A stretch of DNA of 64,000 nucleotides from Chloroflexota bacterium. GTDB lineage: Bacteria > Chloroflexota > Anaerolineae > Caldilineales > Caldilineaceae. Where the stretch lies: assembly GCA_018969295.1 (NCBI GenBank), contig JAGWYN010000004.1, positions 107,314-171,313 of the forward strand, given 5' to 3'. Under the pieces are notes generated by a model. The model was not told the origin of the DNA and did not search any database. It saw nothing but the letters and a program-made list of their open reading frames with translations. This document shows positions 52,383 to 61,008 of this stretch, piece after piece; position 1 is the stretch's first letter, and each line of letters opens with the position of its first letter. A program made the position numbers and the translations under genes.

Positions 52383-53687
52383 TCACACTCCGCCACTCAA
52401 TTCTGTGGTAGCTGCCGCCGTCGCGTGAGCTTCTGCCAGTACCGCCAGCGCAAACAACAGCCAGGGCAGAAAGGCCAGCTTGGTGCCCCACAGTGTGGCA
52501 TCAAGCTGGCCATGGACGAGCATCGCCACCAGAGCCCCCAAGACACCAGCACCCAGTGCCCACAGGGAAGAGGGGCCACGCCGCAGCACAGCAATCGACT
52601 GAGTGATCGCAATCATCAAGATCGCCAGCCACGCAATCAGTCCCGGCATGCCCAGATCGACCGCTACCTGGAGCACCAGGTTGTGGGCATGGGGAATATC
52701 CACCGACGGCGCAATCAAGAAATAGGGATAGAGCAGCGGAATGACCTGGTTGAAAGCCCCAAGGCCCACACCGGTGAAGCTGAAGTCCTGAATGGCATAG
52801 AGCGCACGCGACCAAATCTCCACGCGTTCATCGAGTCCGCCGATCTCGCCGCCGCTGCTCAGCCGATCCAGCACTCCTCCCATATCGCCACGTCCCCAAA
52901 CCCAAAGGCCGGCCAGCACACCCAGCAGCGCAATGCCCCACAGGAGCCGCGGCCAGCGCAGGCAGAGCACCAAGGGCAGCGATACGGCTGCAGCCAAGAC
53001 AGCACCGCGGCTGCCTGTCAGCAGGATCACAACAAACATAAGCCCAGCTGCCCCCCACAGAGCCAACCGCACCAGCCTGTGCGGCGATGCACTCCTCGTC
53101 CCTCTAGACCTAGGCGGTGGCAGCCCCAAAGCAGCAGCCAGGGGCAGCAGCACCACCGGCGCACCGGCGAGAATATTGGGATTGATCGTCTCCCCCAGGC
53201 GGGAGACGAAAGGTGCAGCCACACGTTGGAGTGCAACCAAAGGGCTGGGCAGAACACTCTCTGTAGTCAGAAGGAGGGGGCCAACCAGTGCCAGCACGCT
53301 GGCAAACGCAATCAACAGCCAGGCCAGCCGCTGCGGATGGCGTAGCATGGGTGGCCAGCTGATCAACGCCACAAACAGTGTCACACCAAGCAGGAGATAG
53401 CCGGCACTTTCCCAGGCGCGCGCAGCATCGACCGCTGCCCAGATGTTGACGGGCAGCCAGAGCAAAAGCAGCAACATGGCCAGCGAGATCGGCGTCTGCA
53501 GCGGAACTATCCAACGTCCATTGGCGAGACGCCAATACAGCCAGCGCAGGGGCCAAAAAGCAAAGAGGGCAAGCACCAGAGCCGGCTGCCACAGTACCGG
53601 CAGCAGCCGCGCAGGAAAAAGGATCAGGGGCATCCAGGCAAGAAGGTAAAACAGTTCAAACCAGAGCAGACGGCGGATCCACAGCAA
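52383..53687 (-). CDS. O-antigen ligase/polymerase family membrane protein
   Basis: 434 residues with about 11 predicted transmembrane helices. The WaaL/Wzy_C signature is visible in SVDIPHAHNLVLQVAVDLGM and the nearby VILLTGSRGAVLAAAVSL. The periplasmic loop with His in PHAHN is the family hallmark. It would either join polymer to lipid or polymerise repeat units; sequence alone does not separate the two. It lies 5 bp after the WbpM-like gene's stop and is the last gene of the minus-strand polysaccharide run. Codon use and GC are close to the chromosome. Confidence 0.88.
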   Translation of the reverse strand: MLWIRRLLWFELFYLLAWMPLILFPARLLPVLWQPALVLALFAFWPLRWLYWRLANGRWIVPLQTPISLAMLLLLLWLPVNIWAAVDAARAWESAGYLLLGVTLFVALISWPPMLRHPQRLAWLLIAFASVLALVGPLLLTTESVLPSPLVALQRVAAPFVSRLGETINPNILAGAPVVLLPLAAALGLPPPRSRGTRSASPHRLVRLALWGAAGLMFVVILLTGSRGAVLAAAVSLPLVLCLRWPRLLWGIALLGVLAGLWVWGRGDMGGVLDRLSSGGEIGGLDERVEIWSRALYAIQDFSFTGVGLGAFNQVIPLLYPYFLIAPSVDIPHAHNLVLQVAVDLGMPGLIAWLAILMIAITQSIAVLRRGPSSLWALGAGVLGALVAMLVHGQLDATLWGTKLAFLPWLLFALAVLAEAHATAAATTELSGGV

Positions 53688-53692
53688 CTTAG

Positions 53693-55702
53693 CTATCCTA
53701 CCGAGCCCGGCGCAGGGTGAATGGCCGGCGTCGGTTTGTACAGCGATACGCCACTGGCGCGCGCAAGTTCTGCCGCCGGCGGGCAGTATTCGGGGACCAG
53801 GTTCTGCAACGTACGGATAATGGCGTCTCGATCGTTGAGCCCAGCCGCGCGATCAAGCGCGGCCAGTGCTTCGTCCAAGCGACCAGGTGTCAGCAGGTTG
53901 GTATTGCTGGCAATAAAGACTTTATCGTGGCGTGTGCGCGTATACTCCTCGCCCTGCAAAAACAACTCTTCGTAGAGCTTCTCGCCGGGGCGCAGGCCCG
54001 TGAACACGATTTCGATATCACGACCTACCTTGAGGCCAGACAGCCGAATCAGGTCAGCCGCCATGTCGACAATTTTGACCGGTTCGCCCATGTCAAGCAG
54101 GAAAACTTCACCTCCCTGACCGAGCACACCTGCCTGCAGCACCAGCTGTACTGCTTCGGGAATGGTCATAAAATAGCGGCGCATTTCAGGGTGCGTCACT
54201 GTCACCGGGCCGCCAGCTGCGATCTGTTTGCGGAAGGTGAGCACCACACTGCCGCGGCTGCCCAGTACGTTGCCAAAGCGCACCGCCATATAAGGCAGTC
54301 CACTCTGCAGCGCAGCATTGTAGACAATCAACTCGGCTGCACGCTTGGAGGCACCCATCACGCTGGTTGGGTTGACGGCTTTGTCAGTGGAAATCATGAC
54401 GAAGCGTTCGACGCCGGCTGCACGCCCTGCAGCCACAACATTGCGTGTGCCCAGCACATTGTTGGTGATTGCCTCAGCCGGGTTCATCTCCATGAGCGGC
54501 ACATGTTTGTGCGCGGCGGCGTGGAAGACGACTTGCGGCTTGTAGAATTGAAAAAGCGCAGCGATGCGATCCGCAAAGCGGATGTCCGCAATGAGCGGTG
54601 TCAGCTGGACGCTGCCCCCCAAAAGGCGTTGATTCTCGAGCATCAGCTCGTTGTGCATCTCGAAGATCGAATTCTCACCGTGGCCAAGCAGCAGCAGCTC
54701 TGCTGGACGGGCTCGTAGGATCTGGCGGCACAGTTCGCCACCGATCGAGCCACCGCCACCGGTGACGAGTACGCGCTTGCCGGCCAACAGTTCGGTCACG
54801 GCTGCAACATCGGTTTGGATGGGTTCACGGCGCAGCAGGTCTTCGATGCTGATCTCGCGCACCTGTGAGATGTGGACGCTGCCGTCAAGCAATTCATAGA
54901 GGCCCGGCACTGTGCGCGGTTTGACACCTGCCTGCTCACAGATGCGCACGATCTCGCGAAGGTCGCTGCCCGGCGCAGTCGGCATGGCGATGACGATATG
55001 ATCGATTCGATGGCGTTTGATCAGATCTGGGATTGCCTGTCGGTCCCCCAACACCGGGACACCGTTGACGCTGAGGCGCCTTTTGTTGGGGTCATCGTCG
55101 ACAAAACCAACGACCTGCAATTTCAGAAGACGATTGTTCTGCACCTCGCGCAGCATGACTGCGCCGGAGTCGCCGGCACCGACAATCAGCATTCGGCTCG
55201 GATTCTGCACAAAGGCGCGCATCTGTGCGAGTTCGTGCGGTCGGTAGCGTTCCTGCAGCATCCGCAGCACAAAGCGACTGCCCGCCAAAAACGTCAGACT
55301 GAGGATACCCTCCACCAGCCAGACGGATCCAGATTTCATGTAGGACAGGCCCACCCCACGCGCCAGCCCAAAATTGAACGCATAGAGCAAGGCGCTGCTA
55401 AGCAAGCCAGCCAGCACGATCATCTTCATTTCGCCCATGCTGGCGTAGCGCCACAGGCGGTTGTAGAGGTTGAAGGAGAAGTAGAGCGGCAGTCGCACCA
55501 GCGGTGCAAGCAAAAAATAGAGCCAGCCTGCCGTAAGGTAGGGCCAAACGAAAAAGAGCGCCTCGTAGCGAATCATAAAGGCCAGCACGATGCTGAGCCA
55601 GATCAGTAGCAAATCAACGGCCATCATGTAGCGCACACGCAGGCCAATCAACGCCGGTTGCGCTGCAGGCAAGGAGATGCTCTTCTTCGGGTTGGTTTTC
55701 AT
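53693..55702 (-). CDS. WbpM/CapD-like UDP-GlcNAc 4,6-dehydratase, membrane-anchored
   Basis: 669 residues from ATG 55702. Four N-terminal transmembrane helices (about residues 20-130) precede a first CoA-binding-like Rossmann domain (LIVGAGDSGAVMLREVQNNR) and a second, catalytic one (VLVTGGGGSIGGELCRQILR). The catalytic region STDKAVNPTSVMGASKRAAE has Met where short FlaA1-type enzymes have Tyr, giving the Ser-Met-Lys set known for WbpM. It makes UDP-4-keto-6-deoxy-hexosamine, the first step to QuiNAc/FucNAc-type sugars. The DegT remnants at 49.8 and 52.0 kb may represent lost downstream aminotransferases. Fits the cluster's role. Confidence 0.94.
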   Translation of the reverse strand: MKTNPKKSISLPAAQPALIGLRVRYMMAVDLLLIWLSIVLAFMIRYEALFFVWPYLTAGWLYFLLAPLVRLPLYFSFNLYNRLWRYASMGEMKMIVLAGLLSSALLYAFNFGLARGVGLSYMKSGSVWLVEGILSLTFLAGSRFVLRMLQERYRPHELAQMRAFVQNPSRMLIVGAGDSGAVMLREVQNNRLLKLQVVGFVDDDPNKRRLSVNGVPVLGDRQAIPDLIKRHRIDHIVIAMPTAPGSDLREIVRICEQAGVKPRTVPGLYELLDGSVHISQVREISIEDLLRREPIQTDVAAVTELLAGKRVLVTGGGGSIGGELCRQILRARPAELLLLGHGENSIFEMHNELMLENQRLLGGSVQLTPLIADIRFADRIAALFQFYKPQVVFHAAAHKHVPLMEMNPAEAITNNVLGTRNVVAAGRAAGVERFVMISTDKAVNPTSVMGASKRAAELIVYNAALQSGLPYMAVRFGNVLGSRGSVVLTFRKQIAAGGPVTVTHPEMRRYFMTIPEAVQLVLQAGVLGQGGEVFLLDMGEPVKIVDMAADLIRLSGLKVGRDIEIVFTGLRPGEKLYEELFLQGEEYTRTRHDKVFIASNTNLLTPGRLDEALAALDRAAGLNDRDAIIRTLQNLVPEYCPPAAELARASGVSLYKPTPAIHPAPGSVG

Positions 55703-55859
55703 CGTATCACTCAGCGGCCATCCTTCCTGCACGGATGACTTATATACATCAAAAAGGACTATGAATAGTATACTCCAGACTGTGTGGAGGAATAGAAATC
55801 AGGCGGTTGTGCAAAGCAATTTTGCAGTCAGAGGGAACAAGTAACATCGTCCAGATGAT

Positions 55860-56900
55860 TCAGGCTGCAGCGGTGTGCCGCTCGACGCGCACGACGCCCC
55901 ACCAGAGCAGCAGAGCGCAGAGTGGTGGCAGAAGCGAGGCTGCCAGCGCACTGCCTGGCAGTTTGAAAAGCCATGCCAGCGCCAGCCCGGCGCCCAGCAG
56001 TGCCAGCCCCAGATAAAGCAGGGTCACGGTACGGTGACGCCAGCCGGCAATGACAAGACGCTGATAGAGGTGTGAACGGTGCGCAGCAAAGATGTTTTCC
56101 CCGCGGCGCAGACGCCGGAGGATCGTGAAGATCGTGTCGAAGACAAAGGGCCAGAGCAACAGGACACCGGCGAAAGGCAGCCGAGCGTCAGCCAGCCCGC
56201 CGAGCACAGCCAGCGTCGCCAGCGTGAAGCCCAGAAAGGCGCTGCCGACATCCCCCATGAAGATGCGGGCGGGCGGCCAGTTGTGCCCCAGAAAACCCAG
56301 GCTGCTGCCGGCCACAAACACACCCAACAGACTGACTAGCGGCAGCCCGACAAGCTGTCCCAGCATCAGCCAGCCCAGCCCAGCCACAACAGCCTGTCCA
56401 CCAGCCAGGCCATCGATACCATCCATAAAATTGTAAGCATTGGTGAGACCGACGAGCCAGAAAAACGTGAGCGGAACGCCCAGCCAGCCAAACGTAACTG
56501 TGGGCAGCAGCGGCAATGCAACTGTCTGCCAGGAACCGACAAGGATGATCATCGCCAGTGCGCCAATGGCGTGGGCGCCGAAACGGACCCGACTGGGCAG
56601 CGGACGCCGGTCGTCGCACCAACTGATCCAGGCGATCAGGGCGGCACCGAGACTGAACGCAGCCAAGGCAGGCCTCAGCAGACTGATGGCCATAAACGGC
56701 GTAGCCAGCCACAATCCAGCCAGCGTGACCAGCACGATCAGCAGCCCGCCCCCGCGCGGGGTAGGCTGTGTGTGCGAGCTGCGTTCGTTGGGAATGTCCA
56801 GCATACGTTGCGCTGCCCACCGCCGCATGTAGGCGACGCCAACGTAGGCGACAACGGACGCAACAGCAAAAAGTCCGAACAACCACAGCAACCCGCTCAT
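55860..56900 (-). CDS. WecA/MraY-family undecaprenyl-phosphate sugar-1-phosphate transferase
   Basis: 346 residues from ATG 56900, overlapping the upstream stop as ATGA. Multi-pass, with about ten helices. Characteristic acidic and other motifs are NERSSHTQPTPRGGGLLIVL, NAYNFMDGIDGLAGGQAVVA, and GHNWPPARIFMGDVGSAFLG, plus the HRSHLYQRL loop. It starts the glycan by moving HexNAc-1-P onto undecaprenyl phosphate. Two fragments of similar genes lie at 48.4 and 49.1 kb. Confidence 0.94.
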   Translation of the reverse strand: MSGLLWLFGLFAVASVVAYVGVAYMRRWAAQRMLDIPNERSSHTQPTPRGGGLLIVLVTLAGLWLATPFMAISLLRPALAAFSLGAALIAWISWCDDRRPLPSRVRFGAHAIGALAMIILVGSWQTVALPLLPTVTFGWLGVPLTFFWLVGLTNAYNFMDGIDGLAGGQAVVAGLGWLMLGQLVGLPLVSLLGVFVAGSSLGFLGHNWPPARIFMGDVGSAFLGFTLATLAVLGGLADARLPFAGVLLLWPFVFDTIFTILRRLRRGENIFAAHRSHLYQRLVIAGWRHRTVTLLYLGLALLGAGLALAWLFKLPGSALAASLLPPLCALLLWWGVVRVERHTAAA

Positions 56901-57892
56901 AGCGCGCCCTGCCGCCGCATCTCCTGAACCGCATCCACCCACCCTGTGGCCAAGTCGTAGGCGGGTTGAAACCCCAGTTCAGTCTGGATGCGTTTCCCGT
57001 CGACGGCAACGTCCTCCGTATATTTGTCGATGGTTGCCCGTCCGATGGAAGATTGACGGCGCAACAGACGTGCGACATCTTCCACCAGCCCTGCGGCTGC
57101 TCGCACCGGAGCAACCGGCACACACAATCCAGGGGGGGTGCGGCCAAGCGCAGCGCAGATCGCCTGATTGATTTCGCTGACGGTGTGCATCTCTCCATCG
57201 GTGACGTTGTAGACTCGGCCAGCGGCAGCTGGATGCTGCACGGCCAGGAGCACGGCGCGGGCAACATCTTTGTCGTAAACCAACGTACGGCGATTTTCTC
57301 CTTTGCCAATTGGGAAAAAATGCTTGCGCGCCAGCGCATGGACCAGGCGTTGGTAGTTGCCCTTGATGCGCGCCCCGTACACAGCGCCCAGGCGCAACAC
57401 GACGCCCAGCGGCTGACCGTCGACACGTCGGGCAGCCAACACGATCCGTTCGGCGGCCAGTTTGGTTTCAGCATAGAAAGTATCAGGGTGGGGGATACTC
57501 TCTTCCGTGAGCAGGCGTCCCTGACCATACCCGTAGACAGCGATGGTGCTGAAGAAGACCAGACGCTGAACACCTGCCTTGAGTGCGGCATCGACGACAG
57601 TCCGTGTGCCCTCGACGTTGATGCGTTCATATTGCGGGCGCAGAGTTGTTGGCGGGTTGACAATGTGCAGCAGCGCAGCCATGTGAACGACGGCATCGAC
57701 GCCGCACATCGCTGCCTGCACATCCTTTACATGGACGATGTCGCCCAAGTGTATTTCTACTGTGGGGGGCAACAGTCCCGATTTCGGGGCGTCAATTGCC
57801 AGAACACACAAAGTCAGGTTGGCATTGTGCATCGCTTGCACAACAGTTGGCCCCAGCGCACCTGTGGCACCAGTGACAAGAATTTTCAGCAT
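56897..57892 (-). CDS. NAD-dependent epimerase/dehydratase
   Basis: 331 residues. Rossmann motif GATGALGPTVVQAMH, the Ser/Thr in FFSTIAVYGYGQGRL, and the YxxxK motif in FYAETKLAAERIVLAARR identify an extended SDR. The sugar specificity is unclear; enzymes paired with WecA-like transferases in this order often reduce a 4-keto hexosamine (WbpV/FnlB-like) to QuiNAc or FucNAc, which would suit the WbpM-like enzyme nearby (inference). It overlaps the transferase gene by 4 bp. Confidence 0.85.
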   Translation of the reverse strand: MLKILVTGATGALGPTVVQAMHNANLTLCVLAIDAPKSGLLPPTVEIHLGDIVHVKDVQAAMCGVDAVVHMAALLHIVNPPTTLRPQYERINVEGTRTVVDAALKAGVQRLVFFSTIAVYGYGQGRLLTEESIPHPDTFYAETKLAAERIVLAARRVDGQPLGVVLRLGAVYGARIKGNYQRLVHALARKHFFPIGKGENRRTLVYDKDVARAVLLAVQHPAAAGRVYNVTDGEMHTVSEINQAICAALGRTPPGLCVPVAPVRAAAGLVEDVARLLRRQSSIGRATIDKYTEDVAVDGKRIQTELGFQPAYDLATGWVDAVQEMRRQGAL

Positions 57893-57909
57893 AAGATTTC
57901 CTCACCGAC

Positions 57910-59049
57910 TCAGTGGCTCTGCAGCAAAGCATGATAGACAGCCAGCGTCTGACCGATCACCAACTTCTCTTCAAATTGCTCCTCGACACACACGCGTGCT
58001 GCTGCAGCCAGTTGATGGCGCAACGCTGCATCCTCCAGGAGTGTCAGGATGGCTGCAGCCAATGCTTTGGCGCTGCGCGGTGGGACCAGCAGCCCTGTTC
58101 GGCCATGCTGCACCACCTCTCGACAGCCGGGCGTGTCGGTTGTAACAATAGCTCGCTGCGTTGCGGCGGCTTCCAGGAGAATTTTGGGCACGCCTTCCGG
58201 GTAATAGCTGGGCAGTGTAACCACTGTCGCCTGTTGCAGCACAGTGGGCATGTCGTTACGTAACCCCCACCACTCCACGACGCCCTCTGCATGCCAGCGG
58301 CGCAGAACAGTTTCTGGTACTGAATTGGGATTTTCGTCGTCGGGAATGCCCACCAGTACAAAACGACAAGGCACCCTTGTCTGGTATACCAAGTGTGCTG
58401 CATCGACAAACTCCTGTACTCCCTTGTCCCACAGCAGACGCGATGCCAGCAGGACAACGGGTAGGTCACTGGATTCCGGTGCCGGGTGAAAGGTCGTAAG
58501 GTCAACGCCAGAGCCGCGGATGACGGTACTCCGATTTTCGACTACCAGCCTATGCTCTACGAAATAGTCTCGATCCTGGGGATTCTGAAAAATGACACGC
58601 ACATGATCACCCGCCAGCGCCAGACGGTAGGCAGCAGAGACTCCGCTGCGCACCAGCCGTTGTTTCCAGGTATTGGTGCGGAAGGTAGAGCCAAGGCCAG
58701 GAATGGTGTTGACGACATGGTGTATCTGCGCCATACGCGCAGCAAACGAACCATAAATCACCGGCTTTATGGTAAAGTGATGCACCAGATCCGGCGCTAT
58801 CTGTCGGTAAAGATGTTGCAATTCGAGCAGGCTGGCCGATTCCATACGCAGCGAGGTGGAGCGCCGTCGCAGGCTAAGCGGCACAAAACGCAGACCCACC
58901 GACCGAATAGCTTTGTCGTAGCCGCGTTCCACGGCAGCAGCCACGGTCACATCAGCCCCGACTGCCTGCAGGGCCTGGGCAAGTGCCAGCCGGTGAGACC
59001 AGAAGTACCACTCGGCATTGACCACCAGGAGCACTTTCAACCCGTTCAT
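57910..59049 (-). CDS. Glycosyltransferase family 4
   Basis: 379 residues. N-terminal MNGLKVLLVVNAEWYFWSHR and later VVLLASRLLWDKGVQEFVDA and SYYPEGVPKILLEAAATQRA are GT-B/GT4 signatures, with the E-x7-E motif in EGVPKILLEA. It adds one sugar of the repeat unit. The start overlaps the methyltransferase stop by 4 bp (ATGA), which suggests tight coupling. Confidence 0.92.
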   Translation of the reverse strand: MNGLKVLLVVNAEWYFWSHRLALAQALQAVGADVTVAAAVERGYDKAIRSVGLRFVPLSLRRRSTSLRMESASLLELQHLYRQIAPDLVHHFTIKPVIYGSFAARMAQIHHVVNTIPGLGSTFRTNTWKQRLVRSGVSAAYRLALAGDHVRVIFQNPQDRDYFVEHRLVVENRSTVIRGSGVDLTTFHPAPESSDLPVVLLASRLLWDKGVQEFVDAAHLVYQTRVPCRFVLVGIPDDENPNSVPETVLRRWHAEGVVEWWGLRNDMPTVLQQATVVTLPSYYPEGVPKILLEAAATQRAIVTTDTPGCREVVQHGRTGLLVPPRSAKALAAAILTLLEDAALRHQLAAAARVCVEEQFEEKLVIGQTLAVYHALLQSH

Positions 59050-59903
59050 TGCGGCTTGCGCACAACGAGATCCATGCCGCGAATCAGCAGTTCTTTATCG
59101 GGCATAGAAGCAAAGGGAGCAGCCAAAACGGATCGATCGATAGGCAGCTTGTCCCATGTGTCATTTTGTTGGTCGAGTATCTCGTAGCCAACTTTAGACA
59201 CGATGTTCACGATCTGACTGGCCCGCAGACGATTCGTATAAAACCCTGAACGAATATACAATGCGGATTCCCAACGTTTTTCGGAAAAACGCAACGAGTG
59301 AAGGCTGTGCTCCAGGTGATCCTGCAGATCGATACGATGGCTGGCTATACCGCCAGGGGGTTGGATACGAAACAGTTCGGCCATGGTAGACTCAAATTCG
59401 GAGAGCAGGACGTGCTCCAGCACCGCCTGAGAAAAGACAAAATCGACTGTTGCTGCTGGAATTTTCTGCAGGCTGCGCAACCCTTCGGTCCAGTAGGAAG
59501 CGTTGGTGTCTTGCAGCATGGCCTGTATGTCGGCATAGTGTTGGTTGACCCAAGGCATCCCCAACTGCGCTTGAAGATCTGCATACTTTGCAACATCTTG
59601 TTCAGCAAATGCGCCGGCATCGACCAGCCAAATACATTTTGCCCCGTGAGCGGCCCCCATCAATGCCGTAGCCAGCGAATCCCCAGGCCCGAGTTCCAGA
59701 AGCGTGTAGTCGGCTGGAAGATATGTACGTACTCGCTCGTAGTGACGCAGGAAGACTCGTTGGGCATAGAGCGGATCCAGCATAAAACCGTGTTGAAAGA
59801 TACCAAGCCGACGCCAGAGTTTATAAGGAAAATGGATGTGAGAAAGGGTAATTTTCCCACCAATTTTGGCCCACCACGGAATTGCTTTTTTAAGTTGGAT
59901 CAT
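59046..59903 (-). CDS. Class I SAM-dependent methyltransferase-like protein
   Basis: 285 residues. SAM motif I lies in YTLLELGPGDSLATALMG, with the acidic end of strand two in IWLVDAGAFAE. The motif-IV region is ATVDFVFSQAVLEHVLLSEF and reads like a Methyltransf_11-type domain. The rest (SLHSLRFSEKRWESALYIRS) is typical of methyltransferases found in polysaccharide clusters. It may methylate a sugar of the repeat unit. AT content here is higher than in the housekeeping genes. Confidence 0.8.
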   Translation of the reverse strand: MIQLKKAIPWWAKIGGKITLSHIHFPYKLWRRLGIFQHGFMLDPLYAQRVFLRHYERVRTYLPADYTLLELGPGDSLATALMGAAHGAKCIWLVDAGAFAEQDVAKYADLQAQLGMPWVNQHYADIQAMLQDTNASYWTEGLRSLQKIPAATVDFVFSQAVLEHVLLSEFESTMAELFRIQPPGGIASHRIDLQDHLEHSLHSLRFSEKRWESALYIRSGFYTNRLRASQIVNIVSKVGYEILDQQNDTWDKLPIDRSVLAAPFASMPDKELLIRGMDLVVRKPQ

Positions 59904-60001
59904 TGGTCAGATTCCTCCGTAAACTTGCTGCACACTCATGGAGTGAGGATCCTGCAATAAAAACGAAATGTCAGATGTTTGATCCATCATCCTCAAAAAA
60001 T

Positions 60002-60976
60002 TTATGCTTTGAGGACTGTCAGCTGGTACCATTCCCAAAAACGCGTGACACCTTCCCCAACTGACACATTCGGAGTGTAGCCGAGAAGGCGCTTCGCTTT
60101 TTCAATATTGGCGTAGGTGTAAGGAATATCTGCATCCATCATGGGGGATGGGACCAAATTCGCAGGTCGACCGGTAAGATTTTCGATCAGGCGTACAAAA
60201 TCTGCCAGCAACACAGGTTCTCCCCGGCCCAGATTGATGACTTCAAATCCTAACGGCTGATCAGCGGCTGCCACAATTCCCGCAGCAATGTCAGTCACAA
60301 ACGTCCAGTCACGGTACATCTGTCCTGCATTAAAGATGGGGACCGGCTCCCCGAAGAAGATGTTGTTCAACACTTTGTAAGCCATCATATCAGGGCGCCC
60401 CCGTGGGCCGTAGACAGTAAAAAAACGCAGGGCAGTAAAATTGATTTTATAGAGATGGTGGTAGGTAAAACCGATCATTTCGGCAGCACGTTTGCTGGCA
60501 GGATAGGGAGCAAGCGGGCGGTCACACAGGTCGGTTTCGACAAAAGGAATTTGTTCGGTATCCCCGTAGACCGAGGAGGTCGATGCTTGCACAAAGGTTG
60601 ATACACGGTGATCCCGTGCTACATTCAACAGATTTAATGTTCCCACCAAGTTTACATCGAAGTAAAGATGTGGATCTTCGATAGAGACACGTACACCCGC
60701 CATGGCTGCCAGGTTGATGATTCCATCTATCTGGTATTCAGCAAAAAGTGCGTTTAGGAACGGTATATCGCGAATATCGCCTTGACGAAAGGTAAATTGT
60801 CCAGGCGCAAGTTCACGTTGGGTTATTTCGTTCAAGTTTTGTTGCTTGCGTGCAGGGTCATAATAGTCATTGAGATTGTCAACCCCGATGACGCTATCCC
60901 CGCGTGATAGAAGCAGCTCTGCCACATGACTGCCAATAAAACCTGCTGCGCCTGTGAGAAGTAATTGTTTTCTCAT
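60002..60976 (-). CDS. UDP-glucuronate 4-epimerase-like NAD-dependent epimerase
   Basis: 324 residues from ATG 60976. Rossmann motif GAAGFIGSHVAELLLSRGDS, then VDNLNDYYDPARKQQNL, which is characteristic of UDP-glucuronate 4-epimerases (LpsL/CapI type). The catalytic YPASKRAAEMIG and FFTVYGPRGRPDMM are intact. It would interconvert UDP-GlcA and UDP-GalA for the polymer. The asparagine synthase-like gene is 32 bp upstream. Confidence 0.9.
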   Translation of the reverse strand: MRKQLLLTGAAGFIGSHVAELLLSRGDSVIGVDNLNDYYDPARKQQNLNEITQRELAPGQFTFRQGDIRDIPFLNALFAEYQIDGIINLAAMAGVRVSIEDPHLYFDVNLVGTLNLLNVARDHRVSTFVQASTSSVYGDTEQIPFVETDLCDRPLAPYPASKRAAEMIGFTYHHLYKINFTALRFFTVYGPRGRPDMMAYKVLNNIFFGEPVPIFNAGQMYRDWTFVTDIAAGIVAAADQPLGFEVINLGRGEPVLLADFVRLIENLTGRPANLVPSPMMDADIPYTYANIEKAKRLLGYTPNVSVGEGVTRFWEWYQLTVLKA

Positions 60977-61008
60977 TGGATCGGCCTTTGTTTTTTGATG
61001 TTCATAAA